Part shown: positions 7,317-17,166 of the stretch, piece after piece | How the letters are laid out: the number at the start of each line of letters is the position of its first letter | Position numbering within the stretch: position 1 is the first letter of the stretch | Assembly (NCBI RefSeq): GCF_000010345.1 | Contig: NC_009663.1 | Coordinates: 2,418,001-2,482,000, forward strand | Direction of reading: 5' to 3' | Length of the DNA stretch: 64,000 bases | Origin: Sulfurovum sp. NBC37-1 | Lineage (GTDB): Bacteria > Campylobacterota > Campylobacteria > Campylobacterales > Sulfurovaceae | The notes under the pieces: generated by a model | Told to the model about the DNA's origin: nothing | The model's input: only the letters and a program-made list of their open reading frames with translations | The model's database searches: none | Position numbers and translations under genes: made by a program

Positions 7317-7326
7317 ACGGTCTGTA

Positions 7327-7423
7327 AGACCTCTCCCCAGATGGCTGCGGCACACGAGAAAGAGGGGTGGGCTGCTACGTTCCCGTCCTGACCCGTTGTC
7401 CCTCAGTCCCGTTGCACAGGTCT
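7327..7423 (-). ncRNA. ffs: 4.5S RNA of the signal recognition particle
   Basis: The minus strand holds the conserved SRP helix-8 element GGTCAGGACGGGAACG followed by TAGCAGCC, which binds Ffh. The ends AGACCT (7423-7418) and AGGTCT (7332-7327) close the hairpin, giving a ~97-base bacterial small SRP RNA. It guides ribosomes making membrane proteins to FtsY and SecY. The cut tRNA-Ser directly follows, as expected for a shared transcript. Confidence 0.93.
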
Positions 7424-7439
7424 GAAAAGAGGCACGCGA

Positions 7440-7445
7440 ATTATA
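7440..7445 (-). promoter_or_regulatory. -10 box of the 4.5S RNA gene
   Basis: TATAAT on the minus strand, in GCTATAATTCGCG, lies about 17 bases before the first paired base of the SRP RNA. No good -35 box is seen, which is common for Campylobacterota promoters. Confidence 0.6.
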
Positions 7446-7532
7446 GCAAAAGAACCATTAATCGAGGTTAATGCAGGGTAGATTTATCCACCAAAAAGTT
7501 TAATGTGTCCATGAGAAAATGAATTTATTCAT

Positions 7533-7552
7533 GGTGGGTAAACCCACCCTAC
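7533..7552. repeat. Intergenic palindrome of the GTAGGGTG family
   Basis: GGTGGGT AA ACCCACC followed by CTAC; in the other direction it reads GTAGGGTGGGTTTACCCACC. It overlaps the stop of the ATPase gene and could end its transcription. Members of the family also lie at 19437, 33569, 43676, 45333, 47708 and 50334. Confidence 0.6.
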
Positions 7553-8628
7553 GCGTCTTTTTCTGTATGAGCAATACTCCACTCATTGAACGGCAACGCT
7601 TCAAAATGGAGCTTTTCAATGTCAAAGGCATAGCTGTTGGCTACCGTGACAATGGTGATCTTCCGGATACCATGTTTTTTATAAATGGAAAACTTGTTCT
7701 GCGATTTTACCCAGAGACTTTCTTCACTCTCAAAAGGAGCAGGGATAATAAGTTCATGTTCTTCAGTGACATACCCGTGTACGCCCAGTGTTTTAAATTG
7801 GATGCCGTGCTTTATAAGTGTAAGGGCGATCATGCTATCAAACTGGTTACCAAAAGACTGCTGGGCGGTGAGGTACTTAACAAAAGCGAAGTCGTACATG
7901 ATCATCTTCTTTCCGCTTCGCTTGATGGCATTGTCAATGAAATAGAGCAGTCCCTCTTCCTGAAAGCGCTTTATGGTACTGTAGACAAAATCTTTGGAGA
8001 TTCTGAAGTGCTCTTTGGTAAAACTGTATATCTGATGCGTGGTCATGGGCTGTGTGTTGTAGCGTGCGAGAATGAGGATAAGGGACTGTTCGTTGGGGCT
8101 GAACTGCTGCTGGAAGAACTGTTTCATAAAGAGCGTAGTGTTTTTGGTATGTTTTGCCATAGCAGGGAGGGTACCGGCCTTGAGAAAATGGTTGAATGCC
8201 ACAGTATCCGAACTCGCATTCTCAAAGGCGAAGAACTCCTCATAATCCAAAGGGAGAAGCTGGACCGGTACAAAACATGCATCATGCAGGGGAATACGGC
8301 TGATAACGATGAGTCGCTCCACAACAGGAAAATCGTCAATCATCCCCTCCTCGTAGTGGTCGAGTATCAGCTCTTTGATGTGGTATTCGTCCATATACGC
8401 CTGCAGGGGGAGTGTATCGAGTGTATTGAGGATAAGATTGGGATCTTCCAGGTCGATATAGAGTGTCACATCATCCCTCTCTTTGAGATAATCAAGTGCC
8501 AGAGCTGTTTTACCGCTTCCCCTAGCCCCGTAAAGATTGACATTGCCTTCAGCGGGGATGACTGTTTTTCGTAATATGAAATGGTCATTTTGGGGTGGAT
8601 GTTCATGATAATGTTCCAGTAGATCCAT
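7549..8628 (-). CDS. AAA ATPase of the AAA_14/DUF4143-like type
   Basis: A 359-residue P-loop ATPase. Residues ~29-45 hold the Walker A loop NLYGARGSGKTALAL; a DVTLYIDLEDP strand follows, and IKELILDHYEEG is a possible Walker B. The C-terminal half contains a winged-helix-like stretch (TTHQIYSFTKEHF) and a DUF4143-like nuclease-fold tail ending with WVKSQNKFSIYKKHGIRK. Such proteins are common and mostly uncharacterised. The start follows a GGAGA ribosome site. It lies between the ffs gene and the ribosomal operon and is transcribed away from the latter. Confidence 0.65.
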   Translation of the reverse strand: MDLLEHYHEHPPQNDHFILRKTVIPAEGNVNLYGARGSGKTALALDYLKERDDVTLYIDLEDPNLILNTLDTLPLQAYMDEYHIKELILDHYEEGMIDDFPVVERLIVISRIPLHDACFVPVQLLPLDYEEFFAFENASSDTVAFNHFLKAGTLPAMAKHTKNTTLFMKQFFQQQFSPNEQSLILILARYNTQPMTTHQIYSFTKEHFRISKDFVYSTIKRFQEEGLLYFIDNAIKRSGKKMIMYDFAFVKYLTAQQSFGNQFDSMIALTLIKHGIQFKTLGVHGYVTEEHELIIPAPFESEESLWVKSQNKFSIYKKHGIRKITIVTVANSYAFDIEKLHFEALPFNEWSIAHTEKDA

Positions 8629-8724
8629 TAAAAAATCTCCTATCCTTCCTTTTTATAAGGAAATAAATTTTCATATTGTAGCGTTTTTGCTGTTAAAACC
8701 ATTGCACCTTTCAAAAAGTTTGGA

Positions 8725-8820
8725 TATAATTCGCGTTCCTAAATTTATGTTAGAGGGTCCAAACCCTGTGTTTTAGGCACCTTGGCTTTGCCATGCTGAC
8801 GAGTTCTTTAAAGGGTAAAT
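8725..8820 (+). promoter_or_regulatory. Promoter and leader of the S10 operon
   Basis: TATAAT (8725-8730) in TTTGGATATAATTCGCG, the usual Campylobacterota form, is followed by an ~80-base untranslated leader. The leader holds a small hairpin AGGGT CCAA ACCCT (8754-8767) and then GGCACCTTGGCTTTGCC. In E. coli the S10 leader is bound by L4 for autoregulation; whether this one works similarly is unknown. Confidence 0.6.
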
Positions 8821-9132
8821 ATGGAAAAAATTAGATTAAAGCTTAAAGCTTACGATCACAGAGTGTTAGACAGGTCAGTTGCTGCTATCGTTGATGCAGT
8901 TAAACGTACAGGTGCTGAGATTAGAGGGCCGATTCCAATGCCAACTAAGATGAAGCGTTATACTGTTCTTAAATCACCTCACGTCAATAAAGATGCGCGT
9001 GAGCAGTTTGAGATCAGAATTCATGGAAGAATGATCGATATCGTTTCGGCAACTTCAGATACAATTGATTCACTTATGAAGTTGGATCTTGCGCCTGAAA
9101 TCGAAGTTGAAATCAGATCAATGGACAAGTAG
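8821..9132 (+). CDS. rpsJ: Ribosomal protein S10
   Basis: 103 residues starting [19 protein letters not shown], a standard S10. It belongs to the 30S head and in other bacteria also pairs with NusB in antitermination. It is the first gene of an unbroken plus-strand run that joins the S10, spc and alpha operons. AAAGGG lies six bases before the ATG. L3 follows after nine bases. Confidence 0.97.
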   Translation: MEKIRLKLKAYDHRVLDRSVAAIVDAVKRTGAEIRGPIPMPTKMKRYTVLKSPHVNKDAREQFEIRIHGRMIDIVSATSDTIDSLMKLDLAPEIEVEIRSMDK

Positions 9133-9141
9133 GAGTAGAGA

Positions 9142-9723
9142 ATGGAATTTATTGTAGAAAAAATTGGTATGAGCAGAACTGTTGACGTACCAAGTGTTCC
9201 AGTTACACTTCTTAAAGTCGTTGATACGAAAGTTTGTGAAGTGAAAGAAGACGGAAAAGCACTTGTAGCGTACAACTCGAGCAAGAAACTCAACAAGAGC
9301 ATCGAAGGTCAGCAGACCAAATTCGGTGTCTCCAAAGAGTTCAACAAATTCATGACAATCGAAGTGGCTGAAGGTACTGAAGCGGGTGATCTCAACCCAG
9401 CGGCATTGGCTGAAGCAGCAGCAGTGAAAACTTCCCTTAACACCAAAGGTAGAGGTTTCTCCGGTGGTATGAAGCGTCACAACTTTGGTGGTGGACCAGG
9501 TTCGCACGGACACAGATTCGGTAGAAGAATCGGTTCGATCGGTAACGCTGAATGGCCTGGACGTGTACAGAAAGGCAAGAAAATGCCTGGACAGTACGGT
9601 AACACTAAAGTTACAGTTAAAAATGACGTTGTGTCATTCGATGCTGAGAACGGCATCTTAGTATTAAAAGGTTCAATTCCTGGTCACAACGGTGCCAGAG
9701 GATTGGTAAGGATAGTTAAATAA
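9142..9723 (+). CDS. rplC: Ribosomal protein L3
   Basis: 193 residues. The central [19 protein letters not shown] and the KMPGQYGN stretch form the extension that reaches toward the peptidyl-transferase centre. It starts [16 protein letters not shown] and is slightly shorter than the E. coli protein. An early 50S assembly protein. Its stop overlaps the L4 start (TAATG), implying translational coupling. Confidence 0.97.
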   Translation: MEFIVEKIGMSRTVDVPSVPVTLLKVVDTKVCEVKEDGKALVAYNSSKKLNKSIEGQQTKFGVSKEFNKFMTIEVAEGTEAGDLNPAALAEAAAVKTSLNTKGRGFSGGMKRHNFGGGPGSHGHRFGRRIGSIGNAEWPGRVQKGKKMPGQYGNTKVTVKNDVVSFDAENGILVLKGSIPGHNGARGLVRIVK

Positions 9724-10313
9724 TGAAAACAACAGTAATTAAAACAACAGACCTGCCAAAAGCATTTTTGGAAGTTCACCCTCATAACCTTTACCTTTAC
9801 TGTAAAGCGTATGCATCTGGTCTTAGAGCAAACACTGCTCAAACCAAGAACAGATCTGCAGTCAGCGGTGGTGGTAAAAAGCCATGGGCACAGAAAGGTG
9901 GCGGACGTGCACGTGCCGGCTCACTTAGATCTCCGATCTTCGTTGGCGGTGGTGTGGCATTCGGACCAAGCACGAACAAGAACTATGATCAGAAAGTGAA
10001 CAAGAAGCAGAAGAAACTTGCACTGTATCACGCATTGGCTGAATTGGCTGCAAACGAAAGACTTTTCGTTGTAGACAATGTCGCTATCGAATCCGGCAAG
10101 ACGAAAGATGCTTTGGCATTCGTAAACGGTCTTGAGCAGAGAGATGTGCTTGTAGTAAAAGAGATGATCGATGACAAAACATTCTTGGCATTCAGAAATC
10201 TTCAAAATGCATATCTTGTTGAAGCAAATGAGCTTAACGCTTATCTTGCAGCTGCATATCACTCGGTAGTGATCGAAAAAGCAGTATTTGATAAATTGAC
10301 AGAAGAGGCTTAA
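9723..10313 (+). CDS. rplD: Ribosomal protein L4
   Basis: 196 residues. The tunnel-lining loop [20 protein letters not shown] is intact, followed by the VFGP-like strand [11 protein letters not shown]4 lines the exit tunnel opposite L22; in enterobacteria it also represses the S10 operon through the leader RNA. Starts within the L3 stop codon. Confidence 0.97.
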   Translation: MKTTVIKTTDLPKAFLEVHPHNLYLYCKAYASGLRANTAQTKNRSAVSGGGKKPWAQKGGGRARAGSLRSPIFVGGGVAFGPSTNKNYDQKVNKKQKKLALYHALAELAANERLFVVDNVAIESGKTKDALAFVNGLEQRDVLVVKEMIDDKTFLAFRNLQNAYLVEANELNAYLAAAYHSVVIEKAVFDKLTEEA

Positions 10314-10314
10314 G

Positions 10315-10596
10315 ATGGCAGATATTACAGATATTAAATCAATTATGTATACAGAGAAGAGCTTGGCTCTTCAAGAAGAAGGTGTCATCGTAGTTCAAAC
10401 AACTCCAAGAATGACTAAAAATGGTCTTAAAGAAGTTTTCAAAGAGTTCTTCGGGATCACTCCACTTAGAGTTAACTCCATGAGAGTCAACGGTAAAGTG
10501 AAAAGATTTAAAGGTATCGAAGGGAAAAGACCGGACTTGAAAAAGTTCTATGTCAAGCTTCCAGAAGATGCAAAAATCGAAAGCTTAGCGGTATAA
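10315..10596 (+). CDS. rplW: Ribosomal protein L23
   Basis: 93 residues, starting [19 protein letters not shown]. The loop [14 protein letters not shown] is the L23 RNA-binding hairpin. Located at the tunnel exit, it is the docking point for trigger factor and SRP, whose RNA gene lies 3 kb upstream. One base separates it from L4. Confidence 0.96.
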   Translation: MADITDIKSIMYTEKSLALQEEGVIVVQTTPRMTKNGLKEVFKEFFGITPLRVNSMRVNGKVKRFKGIEGKRPDLKKFYVKLPEDAKIESLAV

Positions 10597-10605
10597 GGAT
10601 AGAAG

Positions 10606-11433
10606 ATGGCAATTAAAACATATAAACCAACCACACCTTCCCGTCGTTATATGACTAACCTTGACAGTGGTGACATCACTGCCAAAGCAAGTGTTAGAGC
10701 TCTACTGAAGAATCTTCCAAGATCTGCAGGTAGAAACAGTAACGGTAGAATCACTTCTCGTCACAGAGAAGCAGGTGCGAAGAAACTTTACAGAATCATC
10801 GACTTCAAAAGAAATAAATTTGGTATCGAAGGTACTGTAGCAACGATCGAATACGATCCGTACAGAAACTGTAGAATCTGTCTTGTCAATTATGTTGACG
10901 GTGACAGAAGATACATTCTTCAACCAAAAGGTCTAAACGTCGGCGACAAGATCATGTCAGCTGAGTCTGGTCTTGATATCAAGACCGGTAACACAATGAA
11001 ATTGAAGAACATCCCTGTTGGTACCCTGGTACACAATATCGAGCTTAGCCCGGGACATGGCGGTCAGATCGCACGTTCTGCAGGTGGTTACGCACAGATC
11101 ATGGGTAGAGACGGCAAATACGTTTCCCTTAGACTTCCATCTGGTGAAATGAGATACGTTCTTGGTGAATGTCTGGCAACGATCGGTACTGTTGGGAACG
11201 AAGACTTCTCAAACATCGTGATCGGTAAAGCCGGTAGAAGCAGACACCTTGGTATCAGACCTCAGACACGTGGTTCTGCAATGAACCCGATAGATCACCC
11301 ACACGGTGGTGGTGAAGGTAAGACAAACTCAGGTCGTCATCCGGTATCTCCTTGGGGTATGCCAACTAAGGGTTACAAGACTCGTAAGAAAAAAGCTAGT
11401 GATAAATTAATTATCTCTAAGAGAAAAAAGTAA
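10606..11433 (+). CDS. rplB: Ribosomal protein L2
   Basis: 275 residues. The C-terminal signature [20 protein letters not shown], carrying the histidine important near the peptidyl-transferase centre, and the basic tail are intact. One of the most conserved 50S proteins, needed for subunit joining. The start follows GGATAGAAG. Confidence 0.98.
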   Translation: MAIKTYKPTTPSRRYMTNLDSGDITAKASVRALLKNLPRSAGRNSNGRITSRHREAGAKKLYRIIDFKRNKFGIEGTVATIEYDPYRNCRICLVNYVDGDRRYILQPKGLNVGDKIMSAESGLDIKTGNTMKLKNIPVGTLVHNIELSPGHGGQIARSAGGYAQIMGRDGKYVSLRLPSGEMRYVLGECLATIGTVGNEDFSNIVIGKAGRSRHLGIRPQTRGSAMNPIDHPHGGGEGKTNSGRHPVSPWGMPTKGYKTRKKKASDKLIISKRKK

Positions 11434-11444
11434 GGGGCTAAGAT

Positions 11445-11723
11445 ATGGCAAGATCGACAAAAAAAGGTCCATTCATCGATGGTCACCTAATGAAAAAAGT
11501 GTTAGCAGCTAAAGAAGCTGGAGATAAAAAACCGATCAAAACATGGTCAAGAAGATCTGTGATCTTCCCTGAGTTCATCGGTTTGACAATCAATGTTCAC
11601 AACGGTAGACAATTCATCCCTGTGTTCATTACCGAGAACCACGTAGGTTACAAACTGGGTGAATTCGCACCAACAAGAACGTTCAAGGGCCACAAAGGTT
11701 CTGTTCAGAAGAAGGTAGGTTAA
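11445..11723 (+). CDS. rpsS: Ribosomal protein S19
   Basis: 92 residues with the S19 signature [13 protein letters not shown] and the [19 protein letters not shown] stretch. It pairs with S13 in the 30S head near the A-site tRNA. Twelve bases after L2 and two bases before L22, within the same transcript. Confidence 0.97.
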   Translation: MARSTKKGPFIDGHLMKKVLAAKEAGDKKPIKTWSRRSVIFPEFIGLTINVHNGRQFIPVFITENHVGYKLGEFAPTRTFKGHKGSVQKKVG

Positions 11724-11725
11724 TT

Positions 11726-12064
11726 ATGAGTAGAGCATTATTGAAATTTGTAAGAGTCTCTCCTACTAAAGCTAGACTTATCGCCAGAGAAGTTCAGGGA
11801 ATGAATGCAGAGCTTGCATTGGCATCTCTTGAATTCATGCCTAACAAAGCGGCGGGTATCATCTCTAAAGTGATCGCATCAGCGGTTGCGAACGGTGATT
11901 TCGAACCTGAAGAGGTAGAGATCACATCCTGTAGAGTGGATAAAGCAGCCGTAATGAAAAGATGGAGACCAAGAGCAAGAGGTACTGCATCAAGAATCAT
12001 TAAACCAACAGCACACATCCTGGTAGAAGTTGGTCCAGCTAAAAAAGATGGGGAGGACGCATAA
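11726..12064 (+). CDS. rplV: Ribosomal protein L22
   Basis: 112 residues. The tunnel hairpin [20 protein letters not shown] is present; together with L4 it lines the exit tunnel and contacts macrolides. Starts [20 protein letters not shown]. It ends one base before the S3 start codon. Confidence 0.97.
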   Translation: MSRALLKFVRVSPTKARLIAREVQGMNAELALASLEFMPNKAAGIISKVIASAVANGDFEPEEVEITSCRVDKAAVMKRWRPRARGTASRIIKPTAHILVEVGPAKKDGEDA

Positions 12065-12065
12065 T

Positions 12066-12764
12066 ATGGGTCAAAAAGTCAATCCGATAGGTCTTAGACT
12101 TGGAATCAACAGAAACTGGGAATCAAGATGGTTCCCGGCAAAAGAGAGAACAGCTGATTTTATTGCAGAAGATTACAAGATCAGAAAATTCTTGAAAAAA
12201 GAGCTTTTCTATGCAGGTGTTTCCAACATCATCATTGAAAGAACTGCAAAAAAACTGAGAATCAACATCATTACTGCACGTCCTGGTATCATCATCGGGA
12301 AAAAAGGTGCTGATATTGAAAAATTGAAAACAACGCTTGTCAAGATGCTTGGCAAAGATGTTGCGATCAACATCAAAGAAGAAAAACGTCCTCAAGCTTC
12401 AGGCCAGTTGGCAGCTGAGAACGTTGCGACACAGCTTGAAAGACGTGTTGCCTTCAGACGTGCAATGAAAAAAGTGATCCAGGGCGCCCTGAAATCAGGT
12501 GCAAAAGGGATCAAAATTTCTGTATCCGGTAGACTCGGTGGTGCTGAAATGGCAAGAACTGAGTGGTATCTCGAGGGAAGAGTTCCTTTGCATACACTCA
12601 GAGCAAAGATCGATTATGGTTTTGCCGAAGCACAAACAACGTACGGAATCATTGGTATCAAAGTGTGGATCTTCAAAGGTGAAGTCCTCGCTAAAGGTAT
12701 TCAACCTGAGCCGGCAGAAGAGAAAAAAGGTGGTCGCAGACCATCAAGAAAAAGAGGTGAATAA
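12066..12764 (+). CDS. rpsC: Ribosomal protein S3
   Basis: 232 residues from the ATG at 12066 ([16 protein letters not shown]), the conserved S3 start; an upstream in-frame ATG at 12030 lies inside rplV and is rejected. The KH domain carries [15 protein letters not shown] (GxxG loop). With S4 and S5, S3 lines the mRNA entry channel and helps unwind mRNA. The C-terminal tail is lysine- and arginine-rich. Confidence 0.97.
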   Translation: MGQKVNPIGLRLGINRNWESRWFPAKERTADFIAEDYKIRKFLKKELFYAGVSNIIIERTAKKLRINIITARPGIIIGKKGADIEKLKTTLVKMLGKDVAINIKEEKRPQASGQLAAENVATQLERRVAFRRAMKKVIQGALKSGAKGIKISVSGRLGGAEMARTEWYLEGRVPLHTLRAKIDYGFAEAQTTYGIIGIKVWIFKGEVLAKGIQPEPAEEKKGGRRPSRKRGE

Positions 12765-12766
12765 TC

Positions 12767-13192
12767 ATGTTAATGCCTAAAAGAACCAAATGGAGAAAGC
12801 AACAAAAAGGCCGTAACCGCGGCAAGTCTTTCAGAGGTAACAAGATTGAGTTCGGCGATATCGCGATCAAAGCGGTTGAAGCGGGTAGAATCGATTCCCG
12901 CCAGATCGAAGCGGCACGTATTACGATGACAAGAAAGATCAACAGAACAGGTAAGACCTGGATCAGGGTTTTCCCTGACAAGCCTTTGACTGCCAAACCA
13001 CTCGAAACAAGAATGGGTAAAGGTAAAGGTGCCGTTGACAGATGGGTTATGAATATCAAGCCGGGAAGAATCATCTTCGAAATGGCAGGTGTTGAAGAAG
13101 AGCTTGCAAGAGCGGCACTCACACTGGCGATCCATAAAATGCCATTTAAGTGTAAAATCATCACTGCAAAGGATAGTCATGAACTATATTGA
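12767..13192 (+). CDS. rplP: Ribosomal protein L16
   Basis: 141 residues, starting [20 protein letters not shown]16 helps place the aminoacyl end of A-site tRNA. Its last 14 bases overlap the start of rpmC, a tight coupling seen in many bacteria. The antisense frames over this gene are shadows. Confidence 0.97.
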   Translation: MLMPKRTKWRKQQKGRNRGKSFRGNKIEFGDIAIKAVEAGRIDSRQIEAARITMTRKINRTGKTWIRVFPDKPLTAKPLETRMGKGKGAVDRWVMNIKPGRIIFEMAGVEEELARAALTLAIHKMPFKCKIITAKDSHELY

Positions 13193-13370
13193 TTTGAAAG
13201 ATAAAAGCGAAGCAGAATTGCTTGCGATGCTTAAAGAGAAAAAACTTGAATTGTTTACATTGAATGCAAAGCAGAAGACTATGCAGCTTACAAACACTTC
13301 AGAGTTGAGAGTAGCGAAAAAAGATATCGCTAGAATCCAGACAGCATTGACTGCTGCTAGAGCGAAGTAA
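13179..13370 (+). CDS. rpmC: Ribosomal protein L29
   Basis: 63 residues from the ATG at 13179 ([20 protein letters not shown]), the usual L29 helical hairpin; the longer upstream frame would lie inside rplP. It sits at the tunnel exit next to L23. A GGATAG ribosome site precedes the start. Confidence 0.95.
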   Translation: MNYIDLKDKSEAELLAMLKEKKLELFTLNAKQKTMQLTNTSELRVAKKDIARIQTALTAARAK

Positions 13371-13380
13371 GGGGTCATTT

Positions 13381-13629
13381 ATGCCAAAAAGACAAATAAC
13401 AGGTACTGTGATTAAAAAGGCCGGAGACAAAACTGCAACCGTATTGGTTGAGAGAAGAGTACTTCACCCAAGATATCACAAAACAGTAAAAAGATTTAAG
13501 AAATATCTTATCCATGATGAGAAGAACGAGATCAATGTTGGAGATACAGTGACTGCCATCGAGTGTAGACCACTTTCAAAAACAAAGAGCTTCAGACTTC
13601 TTGAAATCGTGAAGAGAGGAGAAGTGTAA
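13381..13629 (+). CDS. rpsQ: Ribosomal protein S17
   Basis: 82 residues: [20 protein letters not shown], then [19 protein letters not shown], the OB-fold of S17. A primary 16S-binding protein. Its stop shares a base with the L14 start (TAATG). Confidence 0.97.
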   Translation: MPKRQITGTVIKKAGDKTATVLVERRVLHPRYHKTVKRFKKYLIHDEKNEINVGDTVTAIECRPLSKTKSFRLLEIVKRGEV

Positions 13630-13997
13630 TGATCCAAGGTTTTACAAGACTAAATGTAGCAGACAACTCTGGTGCGAAAGAGATCATGTGTATCAAGGTT
13701 CTTGGCGGATCCAAAAGAAGATACGCATCTGTAGGTGACGTGATCGTTGCTTCAGTCAAAAAAGCGCTTCCAACCGGAAAAGTGAAAAAAGGTAAGGTTG
13801 TTAAAGCCGTTGTTGTCAGAACAAAAAAAGAGATCCAGAGAGAAAATGGTTCACTTATCAGATTTGACGACAACGCTGCAGTAATCATCGATGACAAAAA
13901 AGAGCCAATAGGTACACGTATCTTTGGCCCTGTAAGTCGTGAAACAAGATATGCAGGATTCATGAAAATTGTATCCCTTGCACCGGAGGTATGGTAA
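13629..13997 (+). CDS. rplN: Ribosomal protein L14
   Basis: 122 residues, the full L14 length, starting [20 protein letters not shown]. It is part of the bridge between 50S and 30S and the docking site of the silencing factor RsfS. Ends ...PEVW and shares one base with the next start. Confidence 0.97.
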   Translation: MIQGFTRLNVADNSGAKEIMCIKVLGGSKRRYASVGDVIVASVKKALPTGKVKKGKVVKAVVVRTKKEIQRENGSLIRFDDNAAVIIDDKKEPIGTRIFGPVSRETRYAGFMKIVSLAPEVW

Positions 13998-14230
13998 TGG
14001 CAACTAAGTTCAAAATCAAAAAAGGTGACCAGGTAATGGTTATCGCTGGTGATGACAAAGGTAAGACAGGAGAGGTTCTCCAGGTTCTTCCTAAAAAAGA
14101 AGCAGTAATCGTTGCAGGTTGCAAAATGGCTAAAAAAGCTATTAAACCAAGCGAACAGAACAAAGAGGGTGGATTTGCAAACGCTGAAATGCCTATCCAC
14201 ATCTCGAACGTAAAAAAAGTAGAGGCATAA
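13997..14230 (+). CDS. rplX: Ribosomal protein L24
   Basis: 77 residues from the ATG at 13997; GGAGGT lies six bases before it, whereas the in-frame ATG at 13991 would touch that site. KOW motif [20 protein letters not shown]. An assembly-initiating 23S-binding protein. Shorter than the ~100 residues of E. coli L24, as common in this class. Confidence 0.95.
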   Translation: MATKFKIKKGDQVMVIAGDDKGKTGEVLQVLPKKEAVIVAGCKMAKKAIKPSEQNKEGGFANAEMPIHISNVKKVEA

Positions 14231-14234
14231 TCTT

Positions 14235-14780
14235 ATGAGTAGAATGAAGCAAAAGTACAATGACATCGTTCCTGCACTTAGAGAAGAGTGCGGTGTACAG
14301 AACACGATGCAGACTCCGAAGCTTGAGAAGATCGTTATCTCTGTCGGTGCAGGTGAAGAAGGTAGAGACTCCAAACTCATCGCCAACATGGCAGATACCA
14401 TCTCACTGATCGCCGGTCAAAAAGCGGTCATCGTAAACGCTAAGAAATCTGTTGCAGGTTTTAAAGCAAGAGAAGGTGCCCCGTCAGGTATCAGAGTGAC
14501 ACTTAGAGGTGACAACATGTATAACTTCTTTGACAAACTCGTATCTATCGCTCTTCCGAGAGTAAAAGACTTCAGAGGTACACCAAGAAAAGGTTTTGAC
14601 GGACGCGGTAACTACAACTTCGGTCTTCAGGAGCAGTTGATGTTCCCGGAAGTCGAGTTTGACAATATCATCAAAACCCACGGTATGAACATCACTATTG
14701 TGACAAGTACCGAAGACGACAAACAGGCATTCACGCTTTTGGAAAAGCTCGGTATGCCTTTCGCTAAAGGGAGAAACTAA
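14235..14780 (+). CDS. rplE: Ribosomal protein L5
   Basis: 181 residues; binds 5S rRNA and forms the central-protuberance bridge to S13. Conserved parts visible: [13 protein letters not shown], and [17 protein letters not shown], then [18 protein letters not shown]. Its stop overlaps the S14 start (TAATG). Confidence 0.97.
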   Translation: MSRMKQKYNDIVPALREECGVQNTMQTPKLEKIVISVGAGEEGRDSKLIANMADTISLIAGQKAVIVNAKKSVAGFKAREGAPSGIRVTLRGDNMYNFFDKLVSIALPRVKDFRGTPRKGFDGRGNYNFGLQEQLMFPEVEFDNIIKTHGMNITIVTSTEDDKQAFTLLEKLGMPFAKGRN

Positions 14781-14965
14781 TGGCTAAGAAATCAATGATC
14801 GCAAAACAGCAGAGAAAAGCAAAGTTCTCTACTCAGGCGTATACAAGATGTAACATTTGTGGTAGACCTCACTCAGTATACAGAGACTTCGGTCTTTGCC
14901 GTGTGTGTTTAAGAAAAATGGCCAATGAAGGTCTAATTCCTGGTATGCGTAAAGCAAGCTGGTAA
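14780..14965 (+). CDS. rpsZ: Ribosomal protein S14, zinc-binding short form
   Basis: 61 residues. Two Cys-x2-Cys pairs (CNIC and CRVC) build the zinc ribbon of the C+ short type, so this ribosome does not use the zinc-free long form. Part of the 30S head. Some annotations call it rpsN type Z. Confidence 0.96.
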   Translation: MAKKSMIAKQQRKAKFSTQAYTRCNICGRPHSVYRDFGLCRVCLRKMANEGLIPGMRKASW

Positions 14966-14978
14966 GGAGAAGAAAAAG

Positions 14979-15374
14979 ATGATGACAGATATAATTGCAG
15001 ACTCTCTTACTCGTATAAGAAACGCTGCGCAGAGAAGACTGGACGTTACAACACTTCTTCACTCAAATACAATCGAGGCGACCGTTGCGATTTTCGTAGA
15101 CAAAGGGTACCTTGAGAGCTATAAAGTGAAAGAAGACGGAAACAAGAAAACTATCAAAGTGGTTCTTAAATATGACGACAATGAAAAAAGCGTTATCAAT
15201 GAGATAAAGAAGATCTCCAAGCCCGGACGTCGTGTTCACCAGGGTAAAGACGAGATCAGAACATTTAAAAACGGTTACGGTACGCTGGTTGTTTCGACAA
15301 GCCAGGGTGTACTCGCAAACGATGAAGCGTATAAACGTGGAATCGGCGGCGAAGTAATCTGTAGTATTTGGTAA
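14979..15374 (+). CDS. rpsH: Ribosomal protein S8
   Basis: 131 residues (130 if the second ATG at 14982 is used); GGAGAAG precedes. Opens [15 protein letters not shown] and ends with [20 protein letters not shown], the C-terminal S8 signature. It binds central-domain 16S rRNA and in E. coli represses the spc operon. Confidence 0.97.
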   Translation: MMTDIIADSLTRIRNAAQRRLDVTTLLHSNTIEATVAIFVDKGYLESYKVKEDGNKKTIKVVLKYDDNEKSVINEIKKISKPGRRVHQGKDEIRTFKNGYGTLVVSTSQGVLANDEAYKRGIGGEVICSIW

Positions 15375-15383
15375 GGAGACAAG

Positions 15384-15920
15384 ATGTCAAGAATAGGAAA
15401 AAGACCAGTAACTGTTCCAAGTGGTATTGAAGTATCACTCGACGGTACGACTCTCGTGGCTAAAAAAGGCAATCTTGAAAAAAGACTTGAGACGCACGGA
15501 AGAGTAGGCATCAACATTGATGGTTCGGAAGTGACATTTACAAGAGTAGGTGACGAGAAGCAGGATGCAGCGTTCTGGGGAACATACAGAGCATTGTTCA
15601 ACAACATTATGGTCGGACTTGACAAAGGTTACAGCAAATCTTTGGAGATCAACGGTGTTGGTTACAGAGCGGCAGTTGAAGGCAAAACACTTAAATTGCA
15701 ACTTGGTTTCTCTCACGATGTGAACTTCGAGATCCCAGAGGGACTCGATATCAAAGTAGACAAGAACATCATCACTGTAAGTGGTACGGACAAGCAGGCA
15801 GTCGGTCAGGCTGCAGCTGAGATCAGAGCATACAGACCACCTGAACCATACAAAGGTAAAGGCGTGAAGTACACAGATGAAGTTATCATCAGAAAAGCTG
15901 GTAAAGCAGCTGGTAAGTAA
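15384..15920 (+). CDS. rplF: Ribosomal protein L6
   Basis: 178 residues with the L6 C-terminal signature [20 protein letters not shown]. It opens [19 protein letters not shown] and has two related alpha-beta domains. Near the factor-binding stalk. GGAGAC ribosome site upstream. Confidence 0.97.
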   Translation: MSRIGKRPVTVPSGIEVSLDGTTLVAKKGNLEKRLETHGRVGINIDGSEVTFTRVGDEKQDAAFWGTYRALFNNIMVGLDKGYSKSLEINGVGYRAAVEGKTLKLQLGFSHDVNFEIPEGLDIKVDKNIITVSGTDKQAVGQAAAEIRAYRPPEPYKGKGVKYTDEVIIRKAGKAAGK

Positions 15921-15931
15921 GGAGCGGATAA

Positions 15932-16288
15932 ATGTTAAAAAGTATTCAAAAAAGAAAAAATAAACTCCGCGCTCAGAGAAAAGCCAGAGTCAAAGGGAAG
16001 ATCTTCGGAACTGCCGAACTTCCAAGACTGACTGTTTACAAGTCAAACAAGCATTTCTATGCTCAGGCTATCGATGACAATGCCGGTGCGACACTCGCAT
16101 CGGCAGACGGTAGAAAACTCGGCCTTGGTGCAAACCGGGAAGATGTTAAAAAAGTAGCTGCCGAGATGGCTAAAAACCTTGCTTCTGCAAACATTGAAAC
16201 TGTTGTTTTCGACAGAAATGGTTACTTATACCACGGTGTTGTCGCATCATTTGCTGATGCGCTTAGAGAAGCCGGAATCAAGTTTTAA
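15932..16288 (+). CDS. rplR: Ribosomal protein L18
   Basis: 118 residues, a 5S rRNA-binding protein; RLTVYKSNKHFYAQAIDD is the conserved strand, GYLYHGVVASFADALREAGI the C-terminal signature. It has the basic N-terminus (KRKNKLRAQRKAR). Eleven bases after L6. Confidence 0.96.
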   Translation: MLKSIQKRKNKLRAQRKARVKGKIFGTAELPRLTVYKSNKHFYAQAIDDNAGATLASADGRKLGLGANREDVKKVAAEMAKNLASANIETVVFDRNGYLYHGVVASFADALREAGIKF

Positions 16289-16294
16289 GGAAGC

Positions 16295-16756
16295 ATGATG
16301 CAAAAGAACAATCATAACGAAGAAATCGAAAAAGAATTTGAAGAAGTGATCGTAAATATCGGTCGTGTTACCAAGGTTGTAAAGGGTGGTAGAAGATTCA
16401 GATTTACTGCACTTGTTGTCATTGGTGACAGGAAAGGTACAGTAGGATACGGATTTGGTAAAGCCAAAGAGGTTCCTGATGCGATCAAAAAAGCGGTTGA
16501 TGATGCACACAAAAACCTTGTGAAAGTCAACATCAAAGGTACAACTATCGCTCACGACATCGAGCACAAATTCAACGCAAGTAGAATCGTGCTCAGACCG
16601 GCGAGTGAAGGTACAGGTGTTATTGCCGGTGGTGCTGCCAGACCAGTACTCGAACTTGCAGGTATTCAAGATGTACTGAGCAAGTCTATCGGTTCTAACA
16701 ACCCAAATAATCTGGTAAGAGCAACGATTCAAGCACTTACCAGAATCAAAGCGTAA
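16295..16756 (+). CDS. rpsE: Ribosomal protein S5
   Basis: 153 residues; a second ATG follows the first directly. [19 protein letters not shown] is the N-terminal dsRBD-like S5 motif. It works in decoding accuracy together with S4. The next gene is L15 after ten bases: rpmD (L30), which sits here in many bacteria, is absent. Confidence 0.97.
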   Translation: MMQKNNHNEEIEKEFEEVIVNIGRVTKVVKGGRRFRFTALVVIGDRKGTVGYGFGKAKEVPDAIKKAVDDAHKNLVKVNIKGTTIAHDIEHKFNASRIVLRPASEGTGVIAGGAARPVLELAGIQDVLSKSIGSNNPNNLVRATIQALTRIKA

Positions 16757-16766
16757 GGGGTAAAAT

Positions 16767-17165
16767 ATGGGTTTACATAATTTACAACCTGCTCCAGGGT
16801 CAACTCGTAACAGAAAAAGAGTAGGTCGTGGTCAGGGTTCAGGAACAGGTAAAACAGCTGGACGCGGTAACAAAGGTCAGAAAGCAAGATCCGGTTACAG
16901 TAAAAAAAGAGGTTTCGAGGGTGGTCAAATGCCACTTTACAAAAGATTGCCTAAAGTCGGTTTCACTTCCAAAGTTGAGAAACCGTATGTGATCAATGTC
17001 GAAAAGATCAAAGCGATCGCTGAATTGGACGAGATCACTCTTGAGAGTATTGCATCTGTTCATAAATTGCAAAAAACAGTGAAAAGAGTTAAATTGATCG
17101 GTGCGTCTGCCAAAGACCTTGCACCTAAGATCAAAGACGACGCTGTTACTACAAGCGGAAAATAA
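16767..17165 (+). CDS. rplO: Ribosomal protein L15
   Basis: 132 residues with the glycine-rich basic L15 start ([20 protein letters not shown]) and [19 protein letters not shown] late 50S assembly protein. One base separates its stop from the secY start. Confidence 0.96.
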   Translation: MGLHNLQPAPGSTRNRKRVGRGQGSGTGKTAGRGNKGQKARSGYSKKRGFEGGQMPLYKRLPKVGFTSKVEKPYVINVEKIKAIAELDEITLESIASVHKLQKTVKRVKLIGASAKDLAPKIKDDAVTTSGK

Positions 17166-17166
17166 G

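Noticed and set aside
7519-8574. Long open frame of 351 codons on the plus strand
   Set aside because: It is the antisense of the ATPase gene, which has a ribosome site and a Walker A motif; this frame shows no domain and a Cys/Phe-rich nonsense composition.
13592-14401. 269-codon minus-strand frame in the ribosomal operon
   Set aside because: Shadow of rplN, rplX and rplE, which are certain.
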